A stretch of 64,000 nt of DNA from Candidatus Methanoplasma termitum (GTDB taxonomy: Archaea; Thermoplasmatota; Thermoplasmata; Methanomassiliicoccales; Methanomethylophilaceae). Positions 50,198 through 59,286 of this stretch are shown here, in pieces. How positions within the stretch are numbered: position 1 is the stretch's first letter; each line of letters begins with the position of its first letter. Below the pieces are notes generated by a model that did not search any database, was not told where the DNA came from, and saw nothing but the letters and a program-made list of their open reading frames with translations. The stretch covers positions 558,001-622,000 of the forward strand of contig NZ_CP010070.1 in the NCBI RefSeq assembly GCF_000800805.1, in the 5' to 3' direction. The translations under genes were made by a program, and so were the position numbers.

Positions 50198-51580
50198 ATG
50201 GTGGCGGCAAAACCTATAACAATATTCGAAGCATACGACCGATTTCTAAATGGAAAAAAAGAGCGCGAGGACACTTGGGACTATGTGACAATTCCGAACA
50301 ATGCCACAAAGATGAAAGAAAAATACAAGATAGAGTTCGGAAAGAACATTATCCCGGAAGACAAGGATGAGATGAACAGACTCTTCCTCGCAGGAGTAGA
50401 AATGCTTGTCGAGACCGGATTCTTCAATCCCGATCTGGGAAGGGTCATGTATGTCACTGAGTCTGAAGTACTTGAGGGCATAAAAAAAGCTCCGAAATAT
50501 CTGAGATTGGGGAGCGGTAGAGATGAAGTTATGTGCCAACGGCGCCGCGGGAACGCTCCTACAAAGCCTATCATTCAGGGAGGGCCGACGGGTGCCCCCG
50601 TGTCGGAAGAGGTATTCGTTCCGATGATGCAGGGGTACGCTCAAGAATCGACTGTTGATACATTGGTCAGCGGCGTTATGTCTACGGTGGGCGGTCATGC
50701 ACCGACCGTCAATACTCCCTGGGAGATCAAAGCTACTTTAGCTGAGATCCGTGCAGTGAGAGAAGGAATGACGCTGGCAGAACGTCCCGGTATGGCCATA
50801 TAGGGACCGAATACCCCGCTGTCCGCTGCCGGACGACTCGTTTCGAGCCTTCATTCCGGTCTGGAAAAGACCGATCTTCATGAATGCTCTCAGCTTAACG
50901 AGATGAAATTGGACATGACGGGATTGAACATGCTATCCGGCTGGGCCGTAAATGGGGACACGATCCTGATGGAACAGATGCCCATTTTCGGAGGGTATTG
51001 CGGCGAAGCGGAAGAAACGGCGATATGTGACGTCGCAACCACCCTTGCTTCATTCGTAATGTTCGGATCGCACATCCATTTGGACGGCCCGATACACATC
51101 AGATGGGGAATAACGACGGCGAGAGAGACCCTCCAGATATCATCCCATGTTGGGGCCGCATTGGATCTGAACACAGACCTTTTGCTCTCGAACCAGTATT
51201 ATCCTTTGGCGGGACCGTGCACAGAAATGTGTCTGCTCGAGACCGCAGCGCAGTCGATAGCGGATACCGCCTCGGGAAGAGAACTGATATCCGGGTCAGC
51301 GGCATCTAAGGGTGTCGCGAGAGACAAAGTAACACCGCTCGAAGCGAGGATCATGGGAGAGGCTGCGATCGCCACCGCCGGTATGAAGATCACAGATGTG
51401 AATGAGATCTTAGACCGCCTTATCGGAAGCTACGAGACGGAATTCCACCACCCTCCAAAGAGCAAACGTTTCCAGGATTGTTATGATCTTAAGACGATCA
51501 CGCCTTCCGACGAATACCTCGGAGTGTATGAGAACAGCATCAATCTGCTCAGCGAGTTGGGCCTGTACATAAAAAATTGA
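50198..51580 (+). CDS. mtmB: Monomethylamine methyltransferase with in-frame amber (pyrrolysine), copy 1
   Basis: A 460-residue methyltransferase that transfers the methyl group of monomethylamine to the corrinoid of MtmC. A TAG at 50801-50803 interrupts the frame at codon 202, the known Pyl position of MtmB, and is read as pyrrolysine; the frame continues GPNTPLSAAGRLVSS and runs to TGA at 51580. The start is ATG 50198 (MVAAKPITIFEAYD) with GGTGAT just upstream. An in-frame ATG six codons earlier has no such site. There is no mtmC directly beside it; ramA follows after 112 nt. It must not be split into two genes. Confidence 0.96.
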
Positions 51581-51692
51581 GGCGGTGTTATGATCGAACT
51601 TTTCACAGAAAAAAAAGTTTTTACAAACATTTTCTCATATTAGGTGTCGGAGCTTAAGGCAGGCTCTGCACAGTTATTAGGTCGGTGATAAG

Positions 51693-53309
51693 ATGTAGTA
51701 TGGAATAGCTTTGGATATTGGAACAAGCGGATTGAGGTGCCAGGCGATTGATCTTGAAACAAAAGAGACCTTATCGTCGGCAATGACCTCCCGTCATCCC
51801 ATCCCGGGGATGAATGTAATAGACCATGTGAATTTTGCAATGGATGCCGGCAGGGATGTTGCGAACAAACTTATGATCGGGGCGATCAATAATCTCTTTA
51901 AACTTTTAGAAGTGGATCTTTCAAAAGTATGCAGGATCGCAGTTTGCGGGAATCCGTTCCAGATGTCATTGTTCCAGAACATTGAGATCAGGGACCTCGC
52001 GTTTGCAGGAAAATCCATGATAAAAAAACTTGGCATTACTCCTCCCGACAGGAACGGTGCGGTCATAAAAACCTCCCTTCTGGGGATCGAGGGCATTGAC
52101 GCCGATGTGATCATACCTCCGGCTGTGACACATGAGATCGGCGCTGACGCAATGGCCATGCTTACAGAGACAGGCGTCCTTGAGAAAGAAGGGATCAGGA
52201 TCGTGGTCGACTATGGGACCAACGCCGAAATGGCATTGATCCATGGGGACAATATATTGACCGGTTCGGCTGCGGCCGGTCCCGCACTGGAGGGCCAGCA
52301 GATAAAGGACGGTATGCTTGCGGCACCCGGTGCCATTTCGAACATTGAGATAAAAGAAAATGGGTGGCTCTGTTATGTTCTTGACGATGCACTCACTCCG
52401 CAGACGGGCGATCTGATCGACCCGGTCTCCGGAAAGATCGTTTCAAAGGGCAAGATGGACGGAAAAGCGGTCGGGATCACCGGCACAGGAGTCGTTGCGG
52501 CAATAGCATGCGGTTTCGAATCGGGTCTCGTTTCGGGTTCCAAGATACTCACCCCGGACGGCACGCTGCATCTGCAGGACGGTGTGAACATAACATCAAA
52601 AGACATCGATGAGGCCGGAAAGGCCATCGGCGCCTTACGTGCCGGATATCTTACGCTGATGTTGGAAGCCGGCATTTGGGTCGATGATGTAAAGACCGCA
52701 TATATGTCCGGCGCTTCCGGCCTTTATGTCGATGCCAAAAAGGCACAGAAGATAGGTATGGTGACCCCTGGTGCAACGGAGATAGTGCAGTATGGGAACA
52801 CTTCGATCATGCTGGCAAGAAAGATGGTGACTGGAGAGAAAACGCTGGATGAACTTAGGGATATGACAAAGAAGCTGAGAGCAAAACACTGCATGTTCGC
52901 CTCGTCCGACGCTTTTAAAGACATCTATTCGGTAGAGATATCCCTGTGGTCATATGGGATGCCGTGGTCAGCATACAATGAGATGATGGATGTGTATGGT
53001 CTTAAGCACGTGCCTGCAGAGCCTGAGAGATCGACATCCGAGCGCAGGTCTGCCACCGATCTCCCGGAACTGAGGGGGAAAAAGGTATCGATCCTTGAGA
53101 ACGCGGGTGTGGAGCTCTCCGGCCTGGTTCAAGGTTGTATCTCGTGCAGAAAATGCGTCAAAGAATGTCCAGAGTCGGCGATAAGTGTGGAAAAAGCCGC
53201 TATCACGATCAAGTCGGACAGATGCATGGGCACTGCGTGCAAACGCTGCGAGATGATATGTCCCGAAAAGGTGCTGCAGATAAAAACACTGAGAATAAAA
53301 GAAAATTAA
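51693..53309 (+). CDS. ramA: Corrinoid protein reductive activator RamA, with amber as codon 2
   Basis: A 538-residue protein that uses ATP to reduce inactive Co(II) corrinoid proteins of methylamine methanogenesis. The N-terminal part is an ASKHA-like ATPase fold (YGIALDIGTSGLR, VVDYGTNAEMAL, GASGLYVDAKKA). The last 60 residues carry two 4Fe-4S motifs, CISCRKCVKECP and CMGTACKRCEMICP. GGTGATAAG lies directly before ATG 51693, exactly as in mtmB1, and the next codon is TAG (51696-51698), then TAT GGA ATA GCT, giving the expected conserved N-terminus. The nearest other start, TTG 51711, would cut that strand off. TAG here is therefore probably read as pyrrolysine. Confidence 0.9.
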
Positions 53310-53341
53310 GATGTGCGCCCTCTGGGCGCACTGTTTATTTT

Positions 53342-54589
53342 TTATTCGGCTGGTTTTTCGCTCTTGATAAAGTCGGCATCATCGCTGAACATGTGCTCAT
53401 CGGGGAACTTTCCGCGGGTGAGCTTGAGTACGAACCCTATCACGATACCAAGTGCTATCGAAATGGCGAATACGCCTATCGCACCGACGAGATTCGTCAG
53501 AGAGTCAGCACCATCGATTCCGTACAGCGGTATTGCTATTACTGCCACGATCGCACCGAACCATCCTGCCACTCCGTGCAGGTTGTGTACGCCCATGACA
53601 TCCAACGCGCCGATCGCCTTTGTAAGCCTCGGATGCAGGTATATGAAACTCAGTGCCGAGATCACTCCTGCGATCAGACCGATTACGAGTGCCGCCCACG
53701 GACCGATCATCAGCAAAGGCGCACCGATCGCGACCGGACCGGCAAGCATCGCATATGTGTATATCAGCGGGTTGACCTTCTTCTGTATCGCGGTGCACAC
53801 TATCCATGCGCTTATTATCGATCCGATTCCGGCAAGGTAGCACACCATCATTCCCCAGAACACCTGGTCTGCGGGCAGCAGTGCGGTAACGAAAGACGGC
53901 CAGAGGACCCACAGCAGCATTGATGCCAGCCATACGAACGATACGCTGTGCGTCGTCGTATACATGGGTTCGTTGAACGCTCTCTTTTCTCTCAGTGCTA
54001 TTGCTACACCAAGGCCGAAGTATGCCGCACACATGTGGACCAGCATCGATCCTCCGGCATCCGAAGCATTGAATCCGAAAACCATGTGGAGCAAGCCTTC
54101 GTGTTCCAGGCCTATGCCGAACAGGAACCATTCAACTATCAGGAACACCGGTGCGAACAAAATACCTGCAACGAAGTATTGCCACATCTTCAGTTTTCCG
54201 AGGAAGCATCCTATCGCAATGACCACAGTGATCGCGCATATCACGCCCATCAGCATCAGATCCTGATTCCAAGCTTCCTCTATGGACACTCCGAACAGGA
54301 ACTGCTTTATTGCCAAGTAGACAACAAAGCTGCCGGCTGCGGACAGAAGCACCGCAAGTGCGACTCCCCACTCATATTTCTTAATGAAGAGCATCAAGAA
54401 TGCGACCAGCATCAACATGAACCAGATCATTATATTCTTTACAAACTTGAAGTTCTCCAGGCCGGTATCGCCGGTGGTAGTATAACCCGACGAAGCAGAA
54501 GAATCGCCGGATAAGAACAGTACAAAAGAAATGACTGCTACCATCAGGAAGGCCGCCAGAGCCACCACAGTCTTTACATACATTTTCAT
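53342..54589 (-). CDS. Rh/Amt-family ammonium transporter
   Basis: A 415-residue channel with about eleven membrane helices and an N-terminal signal-like helix. SMLVHMCAAYFGLGVA and DVMGVHNLHGVAGWFGAIVAV are the twin histidine regions, and their wording is closer to Rh proteins than to bacterial AmtB. It is the third gene after mtmC and mtmB2, 55 nt downstream, with GGGGTGAAAAG before its ATG. Methylamine use releases ammonium, and Amt/Rh channels pass methylamine as well, so it probably serves substrate uptake or ammonium handling. No GlnK gene is seen. Confidence 0.88.
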   Translation of the reverse strand: MKMYVKTVVALAAFLMVAVISFVLFLSGDSSASSGYTTTGDTGLENFKFVKNIMIWFMLMLVAFLMLFIKKYEWGVALAVLLSAAGSFVVYLAIKQFLFGVSIEEAWNQDLMLMGVICAITVVIAIGCFLGKLKMWQYFVAGILFAPVFLIVEWFLFGIGLEHEGLLHMVFGFNASDAGGSMLVHMCAAYFGLGVAIALREKRAFNEPMYTTTHSVSFVWLASMLLWVLWPSFVTALLPADQVFWGMMVCYLAGIGSIISAWIVCTAIQKKVNPLIYTYAMLAGPVAIGAPLLMIGPWAALVIGLIAGVISALSFIYLHPRLTKAIGALDVMGVHNLHGVAGWFGAIVAVIAIPLYGIDGADSLTNLVGAIGVFAISIALGIVIGFVLKLTRGKFPDEHMFSDDADFIKSEKPAE

Positions 54590-54644
54590 CTTTTCACCCC
54601 TTTTCTCTAATAAAGGAAAATAAAAGGTTTGGGTAAGGGGATAC

Positions 54645-56030
54645 TCAGTGCTTTATGTCCAGACCGGCTTCCCTCAGCTTCTTGACTGCACCTGCGTATA
54701 CCTTCAGGTATTCGGCGGTCGGCTTGACGGTTAATACGTCATAACACTCGCTGAATGTCTTTCCGGGAGGCGCTTTGGTGTAGTTCTTCTCGTAGCCTGA
54801 GACAAGCTTCTCAAGAACCGCATTGACATCGGGTATCTTCATGCCGGCAGTGGCTATTGCAGCCTCTCCCATGATCCTGGCTTCCATACCTGTTGTCTTA
54901 TCCATTGCCACACCCTTTGCGGCAGCGGAACCGGAGAGAAGCTCTCTTCCTGATCCCGTGTCGGCAATTGCCTGTGCGGCCGTCTCGAGGAGACACATCT
55001 CTGTGCAGGGTCCTGCGATCGGATAGTACTGGTTTGCCAGAAGCAGGTCGGTGTTTGCATCGATCGCTGCCGCCGCGTGCGCGGCTATCTGCAAGGTCTC
55101 CCTTGCCGTGGTTATTCCCCACCTTATGTGGATAGGTCCGTCGAGGTGGTAGTTCCCCGAGAACAGAGCGAAGGATGCGAGTGTTGTTGCAACGTCGCAG
55201 ATCGCTGTCTCTTCGATACCGCCGCAATATCCTCCGAAAATCGGCATCTGCTCGATCATGATGGTGTTACCGTTGGCGGTCCATCCTGCGAGCATGTTCA
55301 GTGCGGCCATGTCCACTTTCAATTCGTTCAACTGCGAGCATTCGTGTGAGTCGCACGGTCTCATTCCCGTGTATCTCATGTCAGAGGCGAGACGTCCAGC
55401 TGCGGACAGCGGCGTCTCCGGTCCCTACATAGCCATATATGGCCTGCCTGCCCTTGTCCTCGCCTCATCCACTCCCCTGATCTCTGCCATCATGGCGCGT
55501 ATCTCATAGGGGGTGTTCGTTAGCGCAGGGTGTCCCTCGATCGTTGACATAACACCGTTGACGAGTGTGTCGACGACCGACTCCTGTGCATAACTCTGCA
55601 TGACTTGAACAAATATCGTTTCCGTAACCGGGGCACCTGTGGGTCCTCCCTGGATTATCGGCTTAACTGGACTGTTACCTCTGCGGGGGTAGAAGCGCGC
55701 GCAGTCTCTTCCCTCTCCGAGTATCAATTGTTTGGGGGTCTTTTTTATTCCTTCCCATACTTCCTCTTCGGTAATTTTCAATACCCTCTTGAGGTCCTGG
55801 TTGTAGAATCCGGTCTGAACCAGCATTTCCAAACCGGCGTTGAACAAGTTGTTCATCGTTGTTTTGTCTTCCGGTATGATCTTCTTGCCGAAGTTCAGCT
55901 TGTATTTTTCTTTAAGTTTTGTCGCGTTGTTCGGAATTGTCGAATAGTCCCACTCTTCTTCGGAGACTTTCTTTCCGGCGATGAACCTATCATACACGTC
56001 GCATATGTTAAGCGGTCTTTCTGCTGCCAT
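54645..56030 (-). CDS. mtmB: Monomethylamine methyltransferase with in-frame amber (pyrrolysine), copy 2
   Basis: A 461-residue paralogue of copy 1. TAG at 55427-55425 is codon 202 when translation starts at ATG 56030 (MAAERPLNICDVYD), which has GGGGTGA six bases upstream. The ATG two codons earlier is less well placed. The context around the amber (ATG TAG GGA CCG) differs from copy 1 (ATA TAG GGA CCG) by one codon. The downstream half holds GGYCGGIEETAICDVATTLASF and HIRWGITTARETLQIA, conserved with copy 1. It is in an operon with mtmC and amt. It is one gene, not two. Confidence 0.96.
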
Positions 56031-56036
56031 TTTCAT

Positions 56037-56687
56037 TCACCCCTTCATTTTTGCCATTAGTTTGTTCACGAGCTCAACGATCTCGGCACCGTTCTCAGAG
56101 TATCCGTCGGCTTTTATCTCGTCGCACCACTTTTGTGTAACCGGTGCGCCACCGATGATCACCTTGAAAGCCGCTTTTGCTTCTTTCACCGCTTTGACCA
56201 TTTCGCCCTGTACAATCATGGTCGTTGTCATAAGCGCCGAACCGCCGAGCACCTGTGCACCGTGTTCTGCGCCTGCTTCCATGAACGCCTCCGGCGATAC
56301 ATCGGGTCCCAGATCATAGACCTTGTAACCGGCCCCACGGAGCATTGCGCAACAAACGTTTTTGCCAATCTCGTGGATATCCCCCTGAACGGTCCCCATT
56401 ATTATGGTACCCTTCATCACATTGTTACCGGCGGTCATGAGCGGTGCGAGTATTGCAAGCCCCTTTTCCATTGCTTTCGAAGCCGCAACTACCTGCGGGA
56501 GATAGATCTCTGCTTTGTCGAAACGCTCACCGATCGTTTCCATTCCTTTTCCAAGACCGTCCTGTACTATCACTTTGGGATCGATCTTGGCCTCGATTGC
56601 CGCTTTTGTGGCACTCTCAGCAAGTTTAAAATCCCACGTTTCGACGGCCTTTTTGAGGTCTGCTATTATTTTTTCTTTTCCACTCAT
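56037..56687 (-). CDS. mtmC: Monomethylamine corrinoid protein MtmC
   Basis: A 216-residue corrinoid protein that accepts the methyl group from MtmB and passes it to the MtbA-type coenzyme M methyltransferase. The helical cap domain spans residues 1-88. The B12-binding domain has the DxHxxG motif in GTVQGDIHEIGKNV, whose His is the cobalt ligand, then GGSALMTTTMI and VIIGGAPVT. GGTGAT lies three bases before the ATG. It is first in the mtmC-mtmB2-amt operon. It is the only mtmC in the window, so both MtmB copies may share it. Confidence 0.95.
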   Translation of the reverse strand: MSGKEKIIADLKKAVETWDFKLAESATKAAIEAKIDPKVIVQDGLGKGMETIGERFDKAEIYLPQVVAASKAMEKGLAILAPLMTAGNNVMKGTIIMGTVQGDIHEIGKNVCCAMLRGAGYKVYDLGPDVSPEAFMEAGAEHGAQVLGGSALMTTTMIVQGEMVKAVKEAKAAFKVIIGGAPVTQKWCDEIKADGYSENGAEIVELVNKLMAKMKG

Positions 56688-56852
56688 CTAATCACCACTT
56701 TGCCAAATCCTGATCCATAAACGTTGTTTGTCGCTCGGGTTTCGGATTTAGGCTGTCAAGGAAAGACAATAGAGCCTCTCATCGAAACCTGCAACAATGC
56801 CTATTCGGATTTGGGACTCATCATACAAACCTTGCCGAAAAAATATCTGCTT

Positions 56853-56908
56853 ATAATGTATATAAAACTATCTTACAATTTTTCATCAATTTATGTTCAT
56901 ATATAAAA
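56853..56908 (-). promoter_or_regulatory. Promoter region of the mtmC-mtmB2-amt operon, with long leader
   Basis: The nearest strong TATA-like blocks on the minus strand are TTTTATATACATTATAAG (56854-56872) and a TTTATATATG block near 56900. They lie 165-215 nt before mtmC, implying a leader of about 140 nt or more. 56909-57240 is A+T-rich and holds no gene. Confidence 0.45.
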
Positions 56909-57297
56909 ATACAACGTATACAGTCAGCAAGAACCTTTAAATTATAATACAAATTTATTTAAAAAAAGACCCTTTCTATGAGTTATATTTTTACTATATT
57001 ATTCCTATAAGAGGTCTCAGAATACTGCTATTTTTTTTACAACTTTTCAAATGTCCGCACTTCGTATTTGAAAAAAAAATGATCTTCGGATCGGACATCT
57101 TACCCGGTATCCGGGATGGATGCGAATCCATCCAACATTTAACTTTCATTTTATGGTGCTCATTTAAGAAAAGAGGTCATCCTGCCATGGTAGTTTATCG
57201 TTTGTATAATGCACACAATCGATCGGTTTTTCATTAGAGGTGTTCGGACGTCTTTTTTTACACACAGCTTTATACCTTAATGACCATTCAAGTGCTC

Positions 57298-57414
57298 ATG
57301 GCAGACACCTTCAAAAAAACAACGGGATCGAGATTGATGAATGCTTTTCCCGCAATAGCGTTCGCGATCGTATTGGTAATGATCGTTGTTGTTTACTTTG
57401 AGATCATCAAATAA
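57298..57414 (+). CDS. Small membrane protein, 38 residues, probably leaderless
   Basis: A 38-residue protein, MADTFKKTTGSRLMNAF and then one hydrophobic helix (AIAFAIVLVMIVVVYF) with a short charged tail. There is no ribosome binding site, but TTTATA at 57269-57274 is centred 26 nt before the ATG, the spacing of archaeal leaderless genes, which supports it. It converges on the Sel1-repeat gene. A role as a small subunit or regulator of a membrane complex is possible but unsupported. Confidence 0.6.
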   Translation: MADTFKKTTGSRLMNAFPAIAFAIVLVMIVVVYFEIIK

Positions 57415-57425
57415 ACATATGGATC

Positions 57426-59249
57426 TCAGACCTTGTCCAGGCGTTCCTTGTTCCTGAAACGGAGCATTGCTTTCTTCGCACCGAAGTGTCCAAGCGATGC
57501 GGCCTTATTATACCACTTTTTCGCCTCGTTGATATCTTTCTCAACACCGATGCCTTCTTCATAATATCTTGCAAGAATGAACATCGCTTCTGGATCGTTG
57601 TTCTCTGCCGCATATTTGTATGATTCGAATGGTGACGCTTCTCCTTTTACGACCACAGCGTTGCCTGTGTACTCTTCGACGATATTCTTTGACACTGTGT
57701 GCCCCTTTTCTGCGGCACGAGTATACCAGAGGAGTGCTTTCTTCTCATCGGCTTTCACGCCGATGCCGTTCGCATAACAGTATCCCAAATAGTACTGGCA
57801 TATCGGGTTGGAGTTCTCTGCGCCTTTTGTGAACCATTCAATGGCCTTCTTATCGTTTCCTTTAACTTCTCTGTTATCAAAATAATAAGAACCTACATAG
57901 AGCTGGGATTTACCGTAACCTTTCTCTCCCAGGAATGAATGAAGCTCGAACGCCTTTTGAGGATCCTTTTTCACCCCTCTGCCCTTGGCGTAGCATTCCG
58001 CTATTATGAATTGTGATTTTAGATACCCGTCATCCGCAGATCTGGAACACCAGTCGAATCCTTTTTTCTCGTTCTTTTCCACCCCATTCCCGGACATATA
58101 GGCACTGCCTATCATGTGGCATGCGGTGGTGTTCCCGTGATTAGCGGACCTTTCAAAGTAATACGCTGCTTTCTTCGGATTCTTCCTTACCCCTATTCCG
58201 TCGGTATAGTTCATGCCTGTCGTATACTCTGCATACGGGTCGCCCATATCTGCCGCTTTTCTGAACCATTCCGCCGAAGCGGTATCGCTCTTTGCGACCT
58301 GGCCTCCTTTTGCGTAGAGGTTGCCGAGCATGATCATGGCATCTGTCTGCCCTTTCTCTGCGGCGTCTTTCAGTCTTTTCAGGCCTTCGTCCCTGTTCTT
58401 ATCGACACCTATCCCGCCCATATAACATCTGGCAAGCCCGAATTCTCCGTCAATAGAGCCGTTCTTTGCCGCCACTGTGAACCAACTGTTCGAGAAGATC
58501 GGGTCTTTTTCGACGGCGATGCCGTCCATGTAGCATCTTCCCAAATGATATTGCCCCATTGGCGATCCCGCATCGGCCATCTTTGAATATATATCAAATG
58601 CCGCTTTCATATCCCTCGGAACGCCTATCCCATGCTCATAGCATCTTGCATACTCGCATTTTGCTCTTTCAGAGCCTTTGTCTGCGCATATTTTCAGCAA
58701 TGATGCACCTTTGTTTCTGTCACGGGCGATCCCGTTGCCTTTGAGAATACATAGTGCGGTCGAGTACTCCCCATCGATGTTTCCTTTCTCCGCAGAAGAG
58801 GAGAACATTTGGAACGCCTTTTCCGCATTCCAATCGGTGCCGATGCCGAGGTCATAGAACACACCAAGCATGTACATTGAGCTGGGAGAACCTTCCCCGG
58901 CCTTCTTTGAATGGTATTCAAAAAGTTTTTTGTCCCTGGGGACATCTGTTTCTTTGAAAATGATGTTCAATTCTCTGACTGCCTCATGGTAGCCTTTCAG
59001 AGCGGCTTTCGAGAACCACATAATGGATTCGTCGACATCTTTTGTGACTGCAATACCCTCGGCATAGCATTTTCCAATGATGAATTCCGAGTCCGTGTGC
59101 CCTAATGATGCGGCCTTCATGTACCATCTGAATGCTTCCGCCTCGTTAACATCCAGGCCGTCGCCGATTGCGTATTTCTGCCCCAGTTTGAAGCAGGAAT
59201 TTACATCGTTCGCTTCAGCTTTGGAAATCATTTCTTCCAGAATTTCCAT
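57426..59249 (-). CDS. Sel1-repeat protein
   Basis: A 607-residue protein made of about fifteen Sel1-like repeats, each about 36 residues, with the usual G-x-G-V and A-x-x-W-[FY]-x-K-A-A pattern (for example FRWYMKAASLGHTDSEFIIG and LLWYTRAAEKGHTVSKN). It lacks a signal peptide, so it should act in the cytoplasm as a protein-interaction scaffold. Partners are unknown. The repeats are divergent, and the frame is intact. Confidence 0.92.
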   Translation of the reverse strand: MEILEEMISKAEANDVNSCFKLGQKYAIGDGLDVNEAEAFRWYMKAASLGHTDSEFIIGKCYAEGIAVTKDVDESIMWFSKAALKGYHEAVRELNIIFKETDVPRDKKLFEYHSKKAGEGSPSSMYMLGVFYDLGIGTDWNAEKAFQMFSSSAEKGNIDGEYSTALCILKGNGIARDRNKGASLLKICADKGSERAKCEYARCYEHGIGVPRDMKAAFDIYSKMADAGSPMGQYHLGRCYMDGIAVEKDPIFSNSWFTVAAKNGSIDGEFGLARCYMGGIGVDKNRDEGLKRLKDAAEKGQTDAMIMLGNLYAKGGQVAKSDTASAEWFRKAADMGDPYAEYTTGMNYTDGIGVRKNPKKAAYYFERSANHGNTTACHMIGSAYMSGNGVEKNEKKGFDWCSRSADDGYLKSQFIIAECYAKGRGVKKDPQKAFELHSFLGEKGYGKSQLYVGSYYFDNREVKGNDKKAIEWFTKGAENSNPICQYYLGYCYANGIGVKADEKKALLWYTRAAEKGHTVSKNIVEEYTGNAVVVKGEASPFESYKYAAENNDPEAMFILARYYEEGIGVEKDINEAKKWYNKAASLGHFGAKKAMLRFRNKERLDKV

Positions 59250-59286
59250 CGATACCCATTATCAGCCTACATTATATTAATCTAAC

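Noticed and set aside
50198-51580. mtmB1 as two genes or a pseudogene split by a stop codon.
   Set aside because: TAG falls exactly at codon 202, the known pyrrolysine site. The frame continues with conserved sequence, and tRNA-Pyl with PylS is encoded next door.
51711-53309. ramA starting at TTG 51711 to avoid the amber codon.
   Set aside because: It would remove the first strand of the ATPase fold (YGIA) and has no ribosome binding site comparable with GGTGAT before ATG 51693.
54645-56030. mtmB2 as two separate short genes.
   Set aside because: Same reasoning as for mtmB1: a single TAG at codon 202 and conserved protein on both sides.
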